From Chloroflexota bacterium (GTDB taxonomy: Bacteria > Chloroflexota > Dehalococcoidia > JACQTR01), in the NCBI GenBank assembly GCA_016210705.1, contig JACQTR010000013.1, positions 1 to 9,825 on the forward strand: 9,825 nucleotides of DNA, in the 5' to 3' direction. Under the pieces are notes generated by a model. The model saw nothing but the letters and a program-made list of their open reading frames with translations. It had not been told where the DNA came from and did no database searches. The position numbers and the translations under genes are program-made. Of this stretch, positions 1-7,000 are shown piece after piece (within the stretch, counting starts at the first letter, position 1; each line of letters opens with the position of its first letter).

Positions 1-2
1 GC

Positions 3-806
3 CAGGAACTCCTTCCCCTCATGGAGAGCTACAATCCCCAGATGCGAGCTGTCCTTTTGCGTCTATCCAAATTAGCGGAGGAGGATTGGGATTTCCTTAA
101 TGATCAGGTGGATGGCCTCTGGAAGGAATTGGCAGAGCAAAGGCCTGGGCAGGTGAGCCTTCAACGTTGGGCGGTGGCCCAGCTACCCCTTAGTCTTAAA
201 CGGCTCCTATTGCGGAGAGCCATCCTCACTCTTCGCGGCCACTTGGGAAACATCGAGGACAACCACATCGAAAGCATAGCCCAGGCCCTTCTCAAGCCTT
301 CGGGCACCACACTATCTTTGCCTGGAGGTCTAGTCTTTGCCGTGGAGTACGAGGTCTGCACCCTAGGGCTGCGGCCTGAGATCTCGCCTCTCTGGCCTCC
401 ACTAACGGGCGAAATCCCCCTAGCCATACCCGGGGAAACCCTTCTCTCTGGCTGGCGGGTCCAGACTAGCTTGGAGCCCTCCAAGCCTGAGCGTCCTAAG
501 GCCCTAAAATGGCAGGCCCTTTTAGATTACGAACGGGCAGGAGACCAACTTCGGGTTCGCTCCCGCCGCCCTGGAGATAGATTCCAGCCTTTGGGGTTGA
601 ACCAGCCTAAGAAGCTCCAGGACTTCATGGTGGATGCAAAAATCCCTCGGGCGTGGCGAGACCGGATCCCACTGGTAACCTCCCCCCACCATATCCTTTG
701 GGTTGTAGGATGGCGCATCAGTGAGCTAGCGAAGCTCTCCCCCTCCACCAAAACCGTCCTCTCTCTCCAATTCGAGCCCATTGAAAATCCCCCAAGGCTG
801 AGTTAA
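3..806 (+). CDS. tilS: tRNA(Ile)-lysidine synthase, C-terminal part (partial)
   Basis: TilS uses ATP to attach lysine to C34 of the CAU-anticodon tRNA-Ile, making lysidine so that the tRNA reads AUA; it acts in the cytoplasm. The visible part lacks the N-terminal PP-loop ATPase domain, which must lie left of the window. The reading frame is open to the left edge: bases 3-20 read QELLPL before the ATG at 21, and the resulting text (ELLPLME..NPQ) matches the inside of TilS proteins, so that ATG is internal. The C-terminal tRNA-binding domain is clear: RRPGDRFQPLG (about 564-596), KKLQDFMVDAKIPR (from 609) and a closing WVVGWRI (699-719). The stop is TAA at 804-806. The next gene starts 98 bases on, so this may be the end of a transcript, although no terminator hairpin is obvious. 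Confident by motif; N-terminus not assessable. Confidence 0.9.
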   Translation, partial: QELLPLMESYNPQMRAVLLRLSKLAEEDWDFLNDQVDGLWKELAEQRPGQVSLQRWAVAQLPLSLKRLLLRRAILTLRGHLGNIEDNHIESIAQALLKPSGTTLSLPGGLVFAVEYEVCTLGLRPEISPLWPPLTGEIPLAIPGETLLSGWRVQTSLEPSKPERPKALKWQALLDYERAGDQLRVRSRRPGDRFQPLGLNQPKKLQDFMVDAKIPRAWRDRIPLVTSPHHILWVVGWRISELAKLSPSTKTVLSLQFEPIENPPRLS

Positions 807-904
807 TATCAGTCTTAGAGGCCACTGGGCAAAGAGATATATTAGCTCCAGCGAGCAAGCATATTTAGGAAAGGATAGCCCCATCACGGGTCGAAAGAAA
901 AAGC

Positions 905-1615
905 ATGTTACTTTGGAACTTTAATCTACTCGCCGACAACCCACAATTTTTTTTATACTTGACTCTTATTACCGCCGCTGCCTTGGTGGTGGCCATCACC
1001 GGTCATGAGTTTGCTCATGCCTTGATAGCCACCCAATTGGGCGATCCCACAGCCAAGCGATTGGGCCGCCTTTCCCTAAACCCATTGGTTCACCTCGACC
1101 CTCTAGGCACCCTTATGCTCTTCCTAGCGGGCTTTGGCTGGGGAAAACCCGTGCCTGTGAACCCGTATCATCTCAAGAACGGACATAAAGAGGGAATGGC
1201 GGTGGTCGGGCTGGCTGGTCCCATGGCCAACCTGGCCACGGCGGGGCTACTGGGCCTTTTAATAAAAACCGAACTAGTAGCTTGGCGTTTTCCATCCCTT
1301 CTTAGCTACCGTTTGTCATCCGGCTGGGACGGGGAAATACTATTGGCCAATGTTGTCACCCTAGCCATTTTTTATAGTATTATTTTGGCAGTGTTTAACC
1401 TCATCCCGGTGGCCCCACTAGATGGCTACAATGTGGCTGTGGGCTTGCTACCAGGGAACCTTTCACGATCCCTAGCCCGAACCGCCCACTATGGCCCCAT
1501 GATCCTAATGATGGTCATCGCTTTCGGCTGGTTTACTGGATTTAGTATCATATGGGACATCTTAAGGCCAATAATCAACGTGCTTTCCCTGCTTCTGGCA
1601 GGAAGGACTTTTTGA
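905..1615 (+). CDS. M50 / site-2 protease family membrane metalloprotease
   Basis: This is an intramembrane zinc metalloprotease of the M50 (site-2 protease/rhomboid-unrelated) family; such enzymes cut membrane-embedded substrates, but the substrate cannot be told from sequence. The zinc motif HEFAH lies at residues 34-38 (H34, E35, H38) in the first hydrophobic segment (about 17-38), and the third metal ligand motif NLIPVAPLDGYN has D173. A central GLAGPMANL (102-110) is the conserved loop of the short S2P group. Further hydrophobic segments lie at about 98-120, 145-170 and 199-233. At 236 aa it is the compact form without a PDZ domain, unlike RseP. The ATG at 905 is the only usable start because a TAG lies in frame at 866-868; its ribosome site is weak (GAAAGA). 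The stop is one base before the HD gene, which implies co-translation. Confidence 0.9.
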   Translation: MLLWNFNLLADNPQFFLYLTLITAAALVVAITGHEFAHALIATQLGDPTAKRLGRLSLNPLVHLDPLGTLMLFLAGFGWGKPVPVNPYHLKNGHKEGMAVVGLAGPMANLATAGLLGLLIKTELVAWRFPSLLSYRLSSGWDGEILLANVVTLAIFYSIILAVFNLIPVAPLDGYNVAVGLLPGNLSRSLARTAHYGPMILMMVIAFGWFTGFSIIWDILRPIINVLSLLLAGRTF

Positions 1616-1616
1616 A

Positions 1617-2108
1617 ATGTCAGGAGGGGTATTCTACCGGGTGCGACAATTTTCAAATTTAGCCTTTGCCAAGCTTAGCCCCAAGGAGAAGCAGATAATC
1701 TCCCAGCACCTAAATCCCGCCCAACAAGGGCTTTTTTACGCGATGCCCGGCCTAAGTCAACGCCACTGTTTAAACGTGTACCAAAGTTTGATAAAAGAAG
1801 GACATCAGGAGGATGACCTTCTTCAGACGGCTTTGCTCCACGACGTAGGAAAGGTTGGGGTTAGTTTATGGGTCAGGGTTTTTAGCGTGATAGTAGGAGC
1901 CATATCCTCTACCCTTTTACTAATGTTAGCTAAAGGCCCGTGGGGACGGGGGTTGGCCGCCAACCTCCACCATCCTCAACTAGGAGCCGATCTGATAGCC
2001 GCCACCGGGGCTTCGCCGTCTACAGTGTATCTAATCAGGAATCATCAAGCAAAGGAAAGCCGTGACCCTAGGCTTCTGGCTTTTCAGCGCGCCGATGGGG
2101 CACACTAG
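1617..2108 (+). CDS. Small HD-domain protein (putative metal-dependent phosphohydrolase)
   Basis: The protein has 163 aa and an HD-superfamily core: H50 in SQRHCLNV, the HD pair in ALLHDVGK (H75, D76), H118/H119 in NLHHPQLGADL, H143 in IRNHQ, and a terminal D160 in QRAD, which together form the usual His/Asp metal set. HD proteins hydrolyse phosphate esters, often of nucleotides; no specific substrate can be named. The pattern LxPxxQxLFYxMxxxxQRHxLxV resembles an uncharacterised HD family that I recognise from Chloroflexota and Actinobacteria. Between the HD pair and the next histidines is a hydrophobic stretch, about residues 84-105 (SLWVRVFSVIVG onwards), which may be a membrane-associated helix. 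The start ATG is one base after the stop of the protease gene, with GGAAGGA inside the upstream coding end as its ribosome site, so the two are probably translationally coupled. Confidence 0.8.
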   Translation: MSGGVFYRVRQFSNLAFAKLSPKEKQIISQHLNPAQQGLFYAMPGLSQRHCLNVYQSLIKEGHQEDDLLQTALLHDVGKVGVSLWVRVFSVIVGAISSTLLLMLAKGPWGRGLAANLHHPQLGADLIAATGASPSTVYLIRNHQAKESRDPRLLAFQRADGAH

Positions 2109-2122
2109 ATTGGGGAAGACAT

Positions 2123-2128
2123 GAGGAG
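2123..2128 (+). promoter_or_regulatory. Ribosome binding site of tyrA
   Basis: GAGGAG ends 8 bases before the ATG at 2137. It fixes that start over the ATG triplets at 2121 and 2130, which lie too close to or before the site. Confidence 0.7.
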
Positions 2129-2136
2129 ATGATGGT

Positions 2137-3138
2137 ATGAAACGCATTGTGATCATTGGCACGGGCCTTATTGGAAGCTCTCTAGGCCTGGCCTTGAAAC
2201 AAGCCCAAGTAAAAGAGGTCGAGATCATGGGCTACGATCGGGAGCTCTCAGCCTCTTCTAAAGCCCTGAAGCGGGGCGCTATAGACAAAGTAGCCCGTAA
2301 TCTAAAGGCGGCGGTGGCCGAGGCCTCCATGGTTATCTTGGCCACTCCGGTCATGGCCATTAAAGAACTTCTGAGCCAGATCGGCCCTGAGTTGTCTCAG
2401 AACTGCGTAGTTACCGATGCCGCCAGCACCAAAGTCCAGGTCATGAGCTGGGCTGAAGAGCATTTGCCACAAGGGGTCTCCTTCGTAGGGGGGCACCCCA
2501 TGGCGGGGAAAGAAACCTCTGGGGTGAATAACGCTGAGGCCGACCTCTTCTCGGGCCGCATCTATTGCCTAACTCCAGGGAAAACCGCCACACCCGAGGC
2601 GGTGGAAACGGTGGTGGGACTGGTGGGCCAAGTAAAAGCTCGTCCCTTTTTCATCGATGCTGCCGAACATGATGGCCTGGTGGGTGCAGTCAGCCACCTG
2701 CCCATAGTCCTCTCCGCGGCCCTGGTATCCATGGCCACCAGTAGTCCTTCCTGGCAAGAGATGGCCAAACTGGCAGCGAGCGGCTTCCGAGACCTCTCCC
2801 GCCTGGCCTCTGGAGACCCTGACATGAACCGGGATATCTGCCTCACCAATAGCGAAAACCTGGCTCGTTGGATCAATATCTATATCCAACATCTTCTTCA
2901 CTATCAAGAGCTCATCTTAGCCGGAAGCGAAGGCTTGGGGAAAGAATTCCAAAAGGTGCAGCTCCTCAGAGAGAAGTGGCTTATCCAGCCTGAGGGCCCT
3001 TGGGACGAAAAGACCAGCCCTGAGCTGCCGGGAGCCTTTCAAGCGCTCGAATCTATGCTCATTGGAGAGCGCTTGGCTGAACGCAGTCGCCAGATCGCCG
3101 AAAGATTGGAGGATAGAGCCAAGGGTTCCCCATCCTGA
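2137..3138 (+). CDS. tyrA: Prephenate dehydrogenase
   Basis: TyrA oxidatively decarboxylates prephenate to 4-hydroxyphenylpyruvate, the committed step to tyrosine, in the cytoplasm. The N-terminal Rossmann fold shows GTGLIG (residues 8-13) and an acidic residue at the end of the second strand (GYDRE, D34), which favours NAD over NADP. DAASTK (94-99), the GGHPMAGKETSG block (H120) and HDGLVGAVSHLP (H178, H187) are the family's active-site motifs; GFRDLSRLASGDPDMNRDI lies in the C-terminal helical domain. At 333 aa it is somewhat longer than the minimal catalytic unit, but no ACT or chorismate mutase domain is recognisable, so it is called monofunctional. The arogenate-specific form cannot be excluded. 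The stop is 6 bases before aroA, consistent with one operon. Confidence 0.93.
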   Translation: MKRIVIIGTGLIGSSLGLALKQAQVKEVEIMGYDRELSASSKALKRGAIDKVARNLKAAVAEASMVILATPVMAIKELLSQIGPELSQNCVVTDAASTKVQVMSWAEEHLPQGVSFVGGHPMAGKETSGVNNAEADLFSGRIYCLTPGKTATPEAVETVVGLVGQVKARPFFIDAAEHDGLVGAVSHLPIVLSAALVSMATSSPSWQEMAKLAASGFRDLSRLASGDPDMNRDICLTNSENLARWINIYIQHLLHYQELILAGSEGLGKEFQKVQLLREKWLIQPEGPWDEKTSPELPGAFQALESMLIGERLAERSRQIAERLEDRAKGSPS

Positions 3139-3144
3139 CCTAAC

Positions 3145-4446
3145 ATGGAAGAACTAATTCGATCTCCCCATTCCCTTTACGGGCAACTAGCATCTCCTGG
3201 CGATAAATCCATCTCCCACCGCGCTGCCATCCTAAATAGCCTTGCCAAAGGCAGCGCTAGAGTCACTAATCTTGTCCTTGGAGCTGACGTCCAGGCTACT
3301 CTAAACTGTCTTCAAGCCCTGGGTGTGACCATGGAGCTGGATACAAGCCAAGAGGCCCCACTGTTGAACATTACCGGGGTAGGTACTGGAGGCCTGCATG
3401 AGGCCGGAGATGTCCTCAATGCCGCCAACAGCGGTACAACCCTTCGCCTGCTAACCGGCCTTTTGGCGGCTCAGCCCTTCCTTTCCTTCGTCAGCGGCGA
3501 TAGCTCCTTACGCTCTCGCCCCATGGCTCGCCTTATTCACCCCCTACGCTTGATGGGAGCCGAGATTTGGGGACGGGGGGGAGATTCTTTAGCACCTCTA
3601 GCCATCAGGGGCAAAAGACTCCAGGGAATAGAATATTCATTGCCAGTAGCCAGTGCCCAACTGAAGTCGGCTATCCTTCTCGCCGCTCTCTTCGCCGAAG
3701 GCAGCACCACCATCATCGAGCCTGCTCCTTCTCGCGACCACACCGAGCGTCTCCTGGCCACTATGGGCGCTACTATAGAAATAAGCGGATCCCTAATTAC
3801 CCTTAGCCCTAATTCGGTCCCTTTAACTTGCTTAGATATCCAAGTCCCTGGCGACATCAGTGCCGCCGCCTATTGGCTGGTGGCTGGCACTGTGCACCCT
3901 AACGCGCAGATTCAGATTCTCAACACCGGCGTAAATCCCACTCGAACCGGGGTCATCGATGTACTCCGGGCCATGGGCGCCCGAATCGATATGGAAAACC
4001 AACATTTTGTAGGGGGTGAGCCCGTGGCCGACCTCAGCGTAGAATCCAGCTCCCTAAAGGGGGTGGAAATCCGAGGCCCTCTCATCCCTCGCGCCATTGA
4101 CGAGCTTCCCATCGTCGCCCTGGCCGCTTGCTTCGCTCAAGGCCAAACGGTGATCCGGGATGCTGGAGAGCTTCGAGTCAAAGAGAGTGATCGAATCCAA
4201 ACCACCATCATCGAGCTGAGTCGGTTGGGAGCGAAGGTGGAAGAACTACCTGATGGCATGATCATTTATGGGGGAACTCCCCTTAAAGGAGCTACCTGTT
4301 CTAGCCACCGCGATCACCGTCTGGCCATGACTTTGGGCATAGCTGGCTTGGTTGCTGAGGGCGAGACCGTTATCCAAAACGCCCAGGTAGTAGCGGTCTC
4401 TTATCCCAGCTTTTGGCGCGATCTAAAGAGTCTGGCCCATGACTAA
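3145..4446 (+). CDS. aroA: 3-phosphoshikimate 1-carboxyvinyltransferase (EPSP synthase), class II-like
   Basis: AroA transfers the enolpyruvyl group of PEP to shikimate-3-phosphate, the sixth shikimate-pathway step. Visible motifs are PGDKSISHR (18-26; K21, S22, R26 bind substrate), NSGTTLRLL (95-103), GDSSLRSRPM (118-127), SAQLKSA (170-176), DISAAAYWL (237-245), DELPIVALAA (319-328), RVKESDRI (344-351) and the closing HRDHRLAM (388-395). Length is 433 aa, normal for the family. All four published class II signature elements are present: RxHxE (197-201), GDK(S/T) (19-22), SAQxK (170-174) and NxTR (264-267). The residue aligned with E. coli Pro101 is Leu102, while the glycine aligned with Gly96 is kept (G97). 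No Shine-Dalgarno sequence is visible in the 6-base gap after tyrA, so translation is probably coupled to it. The last 8 bases overlap gmk. Confidence 0.95.
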   Translation: MEELIRSPHSLYGQLASPGDKSISHRAAILNSLAKGSARVTNLVLGADVQATLNCLQALGVTMELDTSQEAPLLNITGVGTGGLHEAGDVLNAANSGTTLRLLTGLLAAQPFLSFVSGDSSLRSRPMARLIHPLRLMGAEIWGRGGDSLAPLAIRGKRLQGIEYSLPVASAQLKSAILLAALFAEGSTTIIEPAPSRDHTERLLATMGATIEISGSLITLSPNSVPLTCLDIQVPGDISAAAYWLVAGTVHPNAQIQILNTGVNPTRTGVIDVLRAMGARIDMENQHFVGGEPVADLSVESSSLKGVEIRGPLIPRAIDELPIVALAACFAQGQTVIRDAGELRVKESDRIQTTIIELSRLGAKVEELPDGMIIYGGTPLKGATCSSHRDHRLAMTLGIAGLVAEGETVIQNAQVVAVSYPSFWRDLKSLAHD

Positions 4447-5041
4447 GGCTCCCCCACCCCTTCTTATCGTTCTCTCCGGCCCCTCTGGAGTAGGAAAGGA
4501 CGAAGTTTTAGCTAGATTGAAACAGCGGGGACGCCCCATGCATTATGCCGTGACCAGCACCACTCGACCCCCGCGCCCCGGAGAGAAGGATGGCCAGCCC
4601 TATTACTTCCTCTCACCAGCCCAATTTCAGGAGATGATAGTCCAGGGCGAGTTTCTAGAGTGGGCCACCGTGTATGGTCATCGTTATGGAGTGCCCAAGA
4701 AAGAGGTTGGCCAGGCCTTAGCTAAAGGCATGGACGTCATGGTAAAGGTAGATATTCAGGGTGCAGCTACCATCAAGGGGCTTATCCCCCAGGCTCTCCT
4801 CATCTTCTTAGCCCCACCCTCCGAAGACGATTTAGTGGCCCGTTTAGAAAAGCGCAACAGCGAAAAGGAGGCTGATCGCCAACTGCGGCTGGAAAAGGCC
4901 CGAGAGGAAATGCGGTGGCTACCCTTGTTCGACTATGTTGTAACCAACCACCATGATCGTGTAGACGAAGCGGTGGACCAAATCGACGCTATCATCGTCA
5001 CCGAGAAATGCCGCCAAAAACCTCGCCTGGTAAATATGTAA
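4439..5041 (+). CDS. gmk: Guanylate kinase
   Basis: Gmk phosphorylates GMP to GDP with ATP, an essential cytoplasmic step of guanine nucleotide supply. The P-loop GPSGVGKD is at residues 14-21. The GMP-binding region follows with TSTTRPPRPGEKDG, YYFLS, EFLEWA and VYGHRYGVPK. The lid region has the arginine-bearing LEKRNSE and the C-terminal EMRWLPLFDYVVTN is typical. The length of 200 aa is standard. The start ATG overlaps the end of aroA (the sequence CATGACTAA serves both), so it is read by reinitiation or coupling. In many bacteria gmk is followed by rpoZ and coaBC; here it is followed instead by a sortase gene 16 bases on. Confidence 0.95.
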   Translation: MTKAPPPLLIVLSGPSGVGKDEVLARLKQRGRPMHYAVTSTTRPPRPGEKDGQPYYFLSPAQFQEMIVQGEFLEWATVYGHRYGVPKKEVGQALAKGMDVMVKVDIQGAATIKGLIPQALLIFLAPPSEDDLVARLEKRNSEKEADRQLRLEKAREEMRWLPLFDYVVTNHHDRVDEAVDQIDAIIVTEKCRQKPRLVNM

Positions 5042-5057
5042 GGGGCAGAAGGTTAGC

Positions 5058-5723
5058 ATGAAAATAGCCCATAAAAAAAGCCTTTATTCCCTCCTTGGCA
5101 GTGGTTTTATGGTCATCGGCTTAGCTATATTGGCCTCGGTGGCAGCATATCTGATTTACACTCGCTATACTCAGGCTCAACTCCGGAGCTTGGAAAAAAA
5201 AGAGCCTACCGCTGCCGTGGTAGTTCTGCCGGAGTCTACTCCTACTCCCCTTCCTACTCCCACTATGGTTCCCCATCCTCCCTCCCCAGCCAACCGCATC
5301 GTCATCCCCAGCATCGAGGTCGATGCCCCAGTGGTAGAGTTAGGCACAGTGATTCAGGACGGTGAACTGGTTTGGGATACCCCTAAACACGCCGTCGGCC
5401 ACCTTAAAGGAACAGCGTATCCTGGAGAGGTGGGGAATATAGCCATGGCTGGACATATCAATAGCCCATTCAAAGGAGAAGGCAATGTTTTTAAGAGGCT
5501 ACCCGAGATAAACTTAGGAGACACGGTTACCTTATACACCGCGTTCGGTCTCTACCTGTACCAAGTGAAAGAAACCAAGGTAGTCCTCCCTGAAGATACC
5601 TGGGTTCTTGACCCCACCCCAGAGCCAACCCTAACCCTCATTACTTGCGTCCCCGACTGGGTATGGAGCCATCGGCTTATAGTTACGGCTCGGCTGATAG
5701 AACATTTTCCCGCGGGCACCTAA
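5058..5723 (+). CDS. Sortase (class D/E/F-like transpeptidase), membrane anchored
   Basis: Sortases cleave a C-terminal sorting motif on an exported protein and join the product to a cell-wall or surface nucleophile. A single N-terminal membrane segment lies at about residues 12-34, then a Pro/Thr spacer (about 57-77, ESTPTPLPTPT), then the catalytic domain from about 80 (RIVIPSIEVDAPVVE). The catalytic set is complete: H133 in AMAGHINSP, C197 in LITCVPD and R206 in SHRLIV. At 221 aa with an N-terminal anchor it fits the short sortases of classes D, E or F; the class cannot be fixed by eye. AGAAGG at 5047-5052 is a good ribosome site 5 bases before the ATG, and the 16-base gap suggests read-through from gmk. 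No protein with an LPxTG-type tail is encoded in this window, so the substrate is elsewhere. Confidence 0.88.
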   Translation: MKIAHKKSLYSLLGSGFMVIGLAILASVAAYLIYTRYTQAQLRSLEKKEPTAAVVVLPESTPTPLPTPTMVPHPPSPANRIVIPSIEVDAPVVELGTVIQDGELVWDTPKHAVGHLKGTAYPGEVGNIAMAGHINSPFKGEGNVFKRLPEINLGDTVTLYTAFGLYLYQVKETKVVLPEDTWVLDPTPEPTLTLITCVPDWVWSHRLIVTARLIEHFPAGT

Positions 5724-5757
5724 ATTGCAGGCCAGTTTCCCCATGCGGCCCACGGCG

Positions 5758-5786
5758 TTGACAGAAAAAGGGGAGCAAGTTAGAAT
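5758..5786 (+). promoter_or_regulatory. Near-consensus sigma-70-type promoter of htrA
   Basis: A perfect -35 box TTGACA (5758-5763) is followed by exactly 17 bases and a -10 box TAGAAT (5781-5786; 5 of 6 matches to TATAAT). The predicted transcript start near 5793 gives a leader of about 28 bases ahead of the htrA ATG, which contains the ribosome site AGAGGA (5810-5815). It is the best promoter in the window and lies in one of its few intergenic gaps. Confidence 0.75.
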
Positions 5787-5820
5787 CAAATTACCTTAAA
5801 GAAATGGCTAGAGGATATTT

Positions 5821-6933
5821 ATGGGCCAAGAGCGCCCGATGTGGTTGTGGCTTAGCCTAATGGTTGGCATTGCTTTTTTGGCAGGGGTAATAGGTGGCAG
5901 CATCGCTGGAAGCCTGGTCACTCGCCTAGAGGCAGAGGAGCCTGCCTCCTCTCTCCTGCCAACCCCCATTAACTCCTACGTCACTATCACTGAAGAAACA
6001 GCTATTAGTGATGTGGTGACCAAAGTAGAGCCGTCCGTGGTCACCGTTGTCAATACTTTGTCCAGCCCCACAGGCCTACCTTTATCGATTGAAGAAACAG
6101 CCACTGGCTCTGGGGTGATTATCGACGAAAATGGGTATATTCTCACCAATGAACATACCGTAAGCGGCAGCCGCGAATTAATGGTGATCCTGCCAAGCGG
6201 GGAAAAGATGCCGGCCCAGCTTATTGGCACAGACTATCCTTACACTGACCTAGCTATTATTAAGATTCAATCAAAGAACATTTCACCAGCCCGGCTTGGG
6301 GATTCCAATGCCCTCAAAGTGGGGCAACGAGTGGTCGCCATTGGTAGCGCTTTGGGCTACCTTCCCACCTCAGTCACCCAAGGGGTGATCAGCGGTCTCC
6401 ACCGAAGCTGGAACCGAGATGGGTTGATAATTGAGGATCTGATCCAGACCGATGCCGCCCTCAATTTCGGTAACAGCGGTGGGCCTTTGATTAATTTGGC
6501 CGGGGACGTCATCGGCATCAACACGGTGGTCATTCGCCGCTCCAACGCCGGGGAGGCGGCCGAGGGGCTCGGCTTTGCCATACCTAGCAACACCGCCGCC
6601 GTTATTGCCCGCCAACTTATAAGTAGGGGCAAAGTCTCTCGCCCCTACTTAGGAATTAGCCACCGAGATATAACCCCAACCACTGCCTCCCTATACGGAC
6701 TGGCCGTGAACTATGGGGCTTACATTACCCAAGTAAGCTCTGGTTCCCCCGCCGCTCGTGCTGGCCTCAAGGAAGAGGATGTCATCACCAAAATCGGCGA
6801 AATCCCTTTAGATGACCAGCATCCGTTTCTCAACGTCCTCATGAAGTTTGAGCCTAAAGAAAAAGTGCCAATTACTATAAATCGCGCTGGTAAAGATATG
6901 ATCGTAGAGGTAACCTTGACTGAAAGACCTTAA
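5821..6933 (+). CDS. HtrA/DegP-type S1C serine protease with PDZ domain, membrane anchored
   Basis: Proteases of this family degrade or refold misfolded exported proteins outside the cytoplasmic membrane. The N-terminus has one hydrophobic anchor (about residues 8-33) with no clear cleavage site, so the protein is likely tethered as in DegS/HtrA-type enzymes. The trypsin-like domain (about 60-265) carries the full triad: H112 in LTNEHTV, D143 in YTDLAIIKI and S219 in NFGNSGGPL. A single PDZ domain follows at about 276-367 (RPYLGIS onwards, with SGSPAARAGLKEEDVI). At 370 aa it is the usual size for one-PDZ members. It has its own strong promoter and ribosome site AGAGGA 5 bases before the ATG, so it can be expressed apart from gmk and the sortase gene. 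A strong hairpin sits in the coding sequence at the protease/PDZ junction. Confidence 0.93.
   Translation: MGQERPMWLWLSLMVGIAFLAGVIGGSIAGSLVTRLEAEEPASSLLPTPINSYVTITEETAISDVVTKVEPSVVTVVNTLSSPTGLPLSIEETATGSGVIIDENGYILTNEHTVSGSRELMVILPSGEKMPAQLIGTDYPYTDLAIIKIQSKNISPARLGDSNALKVGQRVVAIGSALGYLPTSVTQGVISGLHRSWNRDGLIIEDLIQTDAALNFGNSGGPLINLAGDVIGINTVVIRRSNAGEAAEGLGFAIPSNTAAVIARQLISRGKVSRPYLGISHRDITPTTASLYGLAVNYGAYITQVSSGSPAARAGLKEEDVITKIGEIPLDDQHPFLNVLMKFEPKEKVPITINRAGKDMIVEVTLTERP
6620..6651 (+). repeat. Perfect 11-bp inverted repeat within htrA
   Basis: TAAGTAGGGGC (6620-6630) and its exact reverse complement GCCCCTACTTA (6641-6651) flank a 10-base loop. In mRNA this would be a strong hairpin. It encodes residues about 267-277 (LISRG..SRPYL), the joint between the protease and PDZ domains. 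Neither strand has a T tract after it, so it is not a typical intrinsic terminator. Confidence 0.85.
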
Positions 6934-6938
6934 GGTTA
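6911..6938 (+). repeat. 7-bp inverted repeat spanning the htrA stop codon
   Basis: TAACCTT (6911-6917) and AAGGTTA (6932-6938) are exact reverse complements with 14 bases between; the htrA TAA (6931-6933) lies in the right arm, and the palindrome CCTTAAGG (6928-6935) overlaps it. No T run follows, so a terminator role is doubtful. Confidence 0.4.
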
Positions 6939-6957
6939 ACGCAATCCCTGATCTAGA

Positions 6958-6984
6958 GTGACGCATTGTACATTTAAGTATAAG
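6958..6984 (+). promoter_or_regulatory. Possible weak promoter of the lipoprotein hydrolase gene
   Basis: TATAAG (6979-6984) matches 5 of 6 bases of a -10 box, with GTGACG (6958-6963; 4 of 6) upstream at a short spacing of 15. The gap between htrA and the next gene is only 67 bases, so read-through from the htrA promoter is as likely. Confidence 0.25.
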
Positions 6985-7000
6985 GAGTTTAAAGGAGTTG

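Noticed and set aside
21..23. ATG at 21 as the start of the tilS fragment
   Set aside because: The frame is open to the left edge and the residues before it fit the inside of TilS; the gene is cut by the window edge.
807..904. Riboswitch or clear promoter between tilS and the protease gene
   Set aside because: Only a TATATT box (838-843) without a credible -35 and a 4-bp GCCC/GGGT pairing are seen; too weak to call.
2569..2907. Minus-strand open frame inside tyrA
   Set aside because: Antisense to conserved TyrA motifs, with no recognisable domain; open only because of codon composition.
5724..5757. Terminator after the sortase gene
   Set aside because: Short GGCC/GGGC stretches are present, but no continuous stem or T tract is seen.
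6620..6651. The htrA hairpin as an intrinsic terminator
   Set aside because: No T run follows on either strand, and it lies well before the end of an intact gene.
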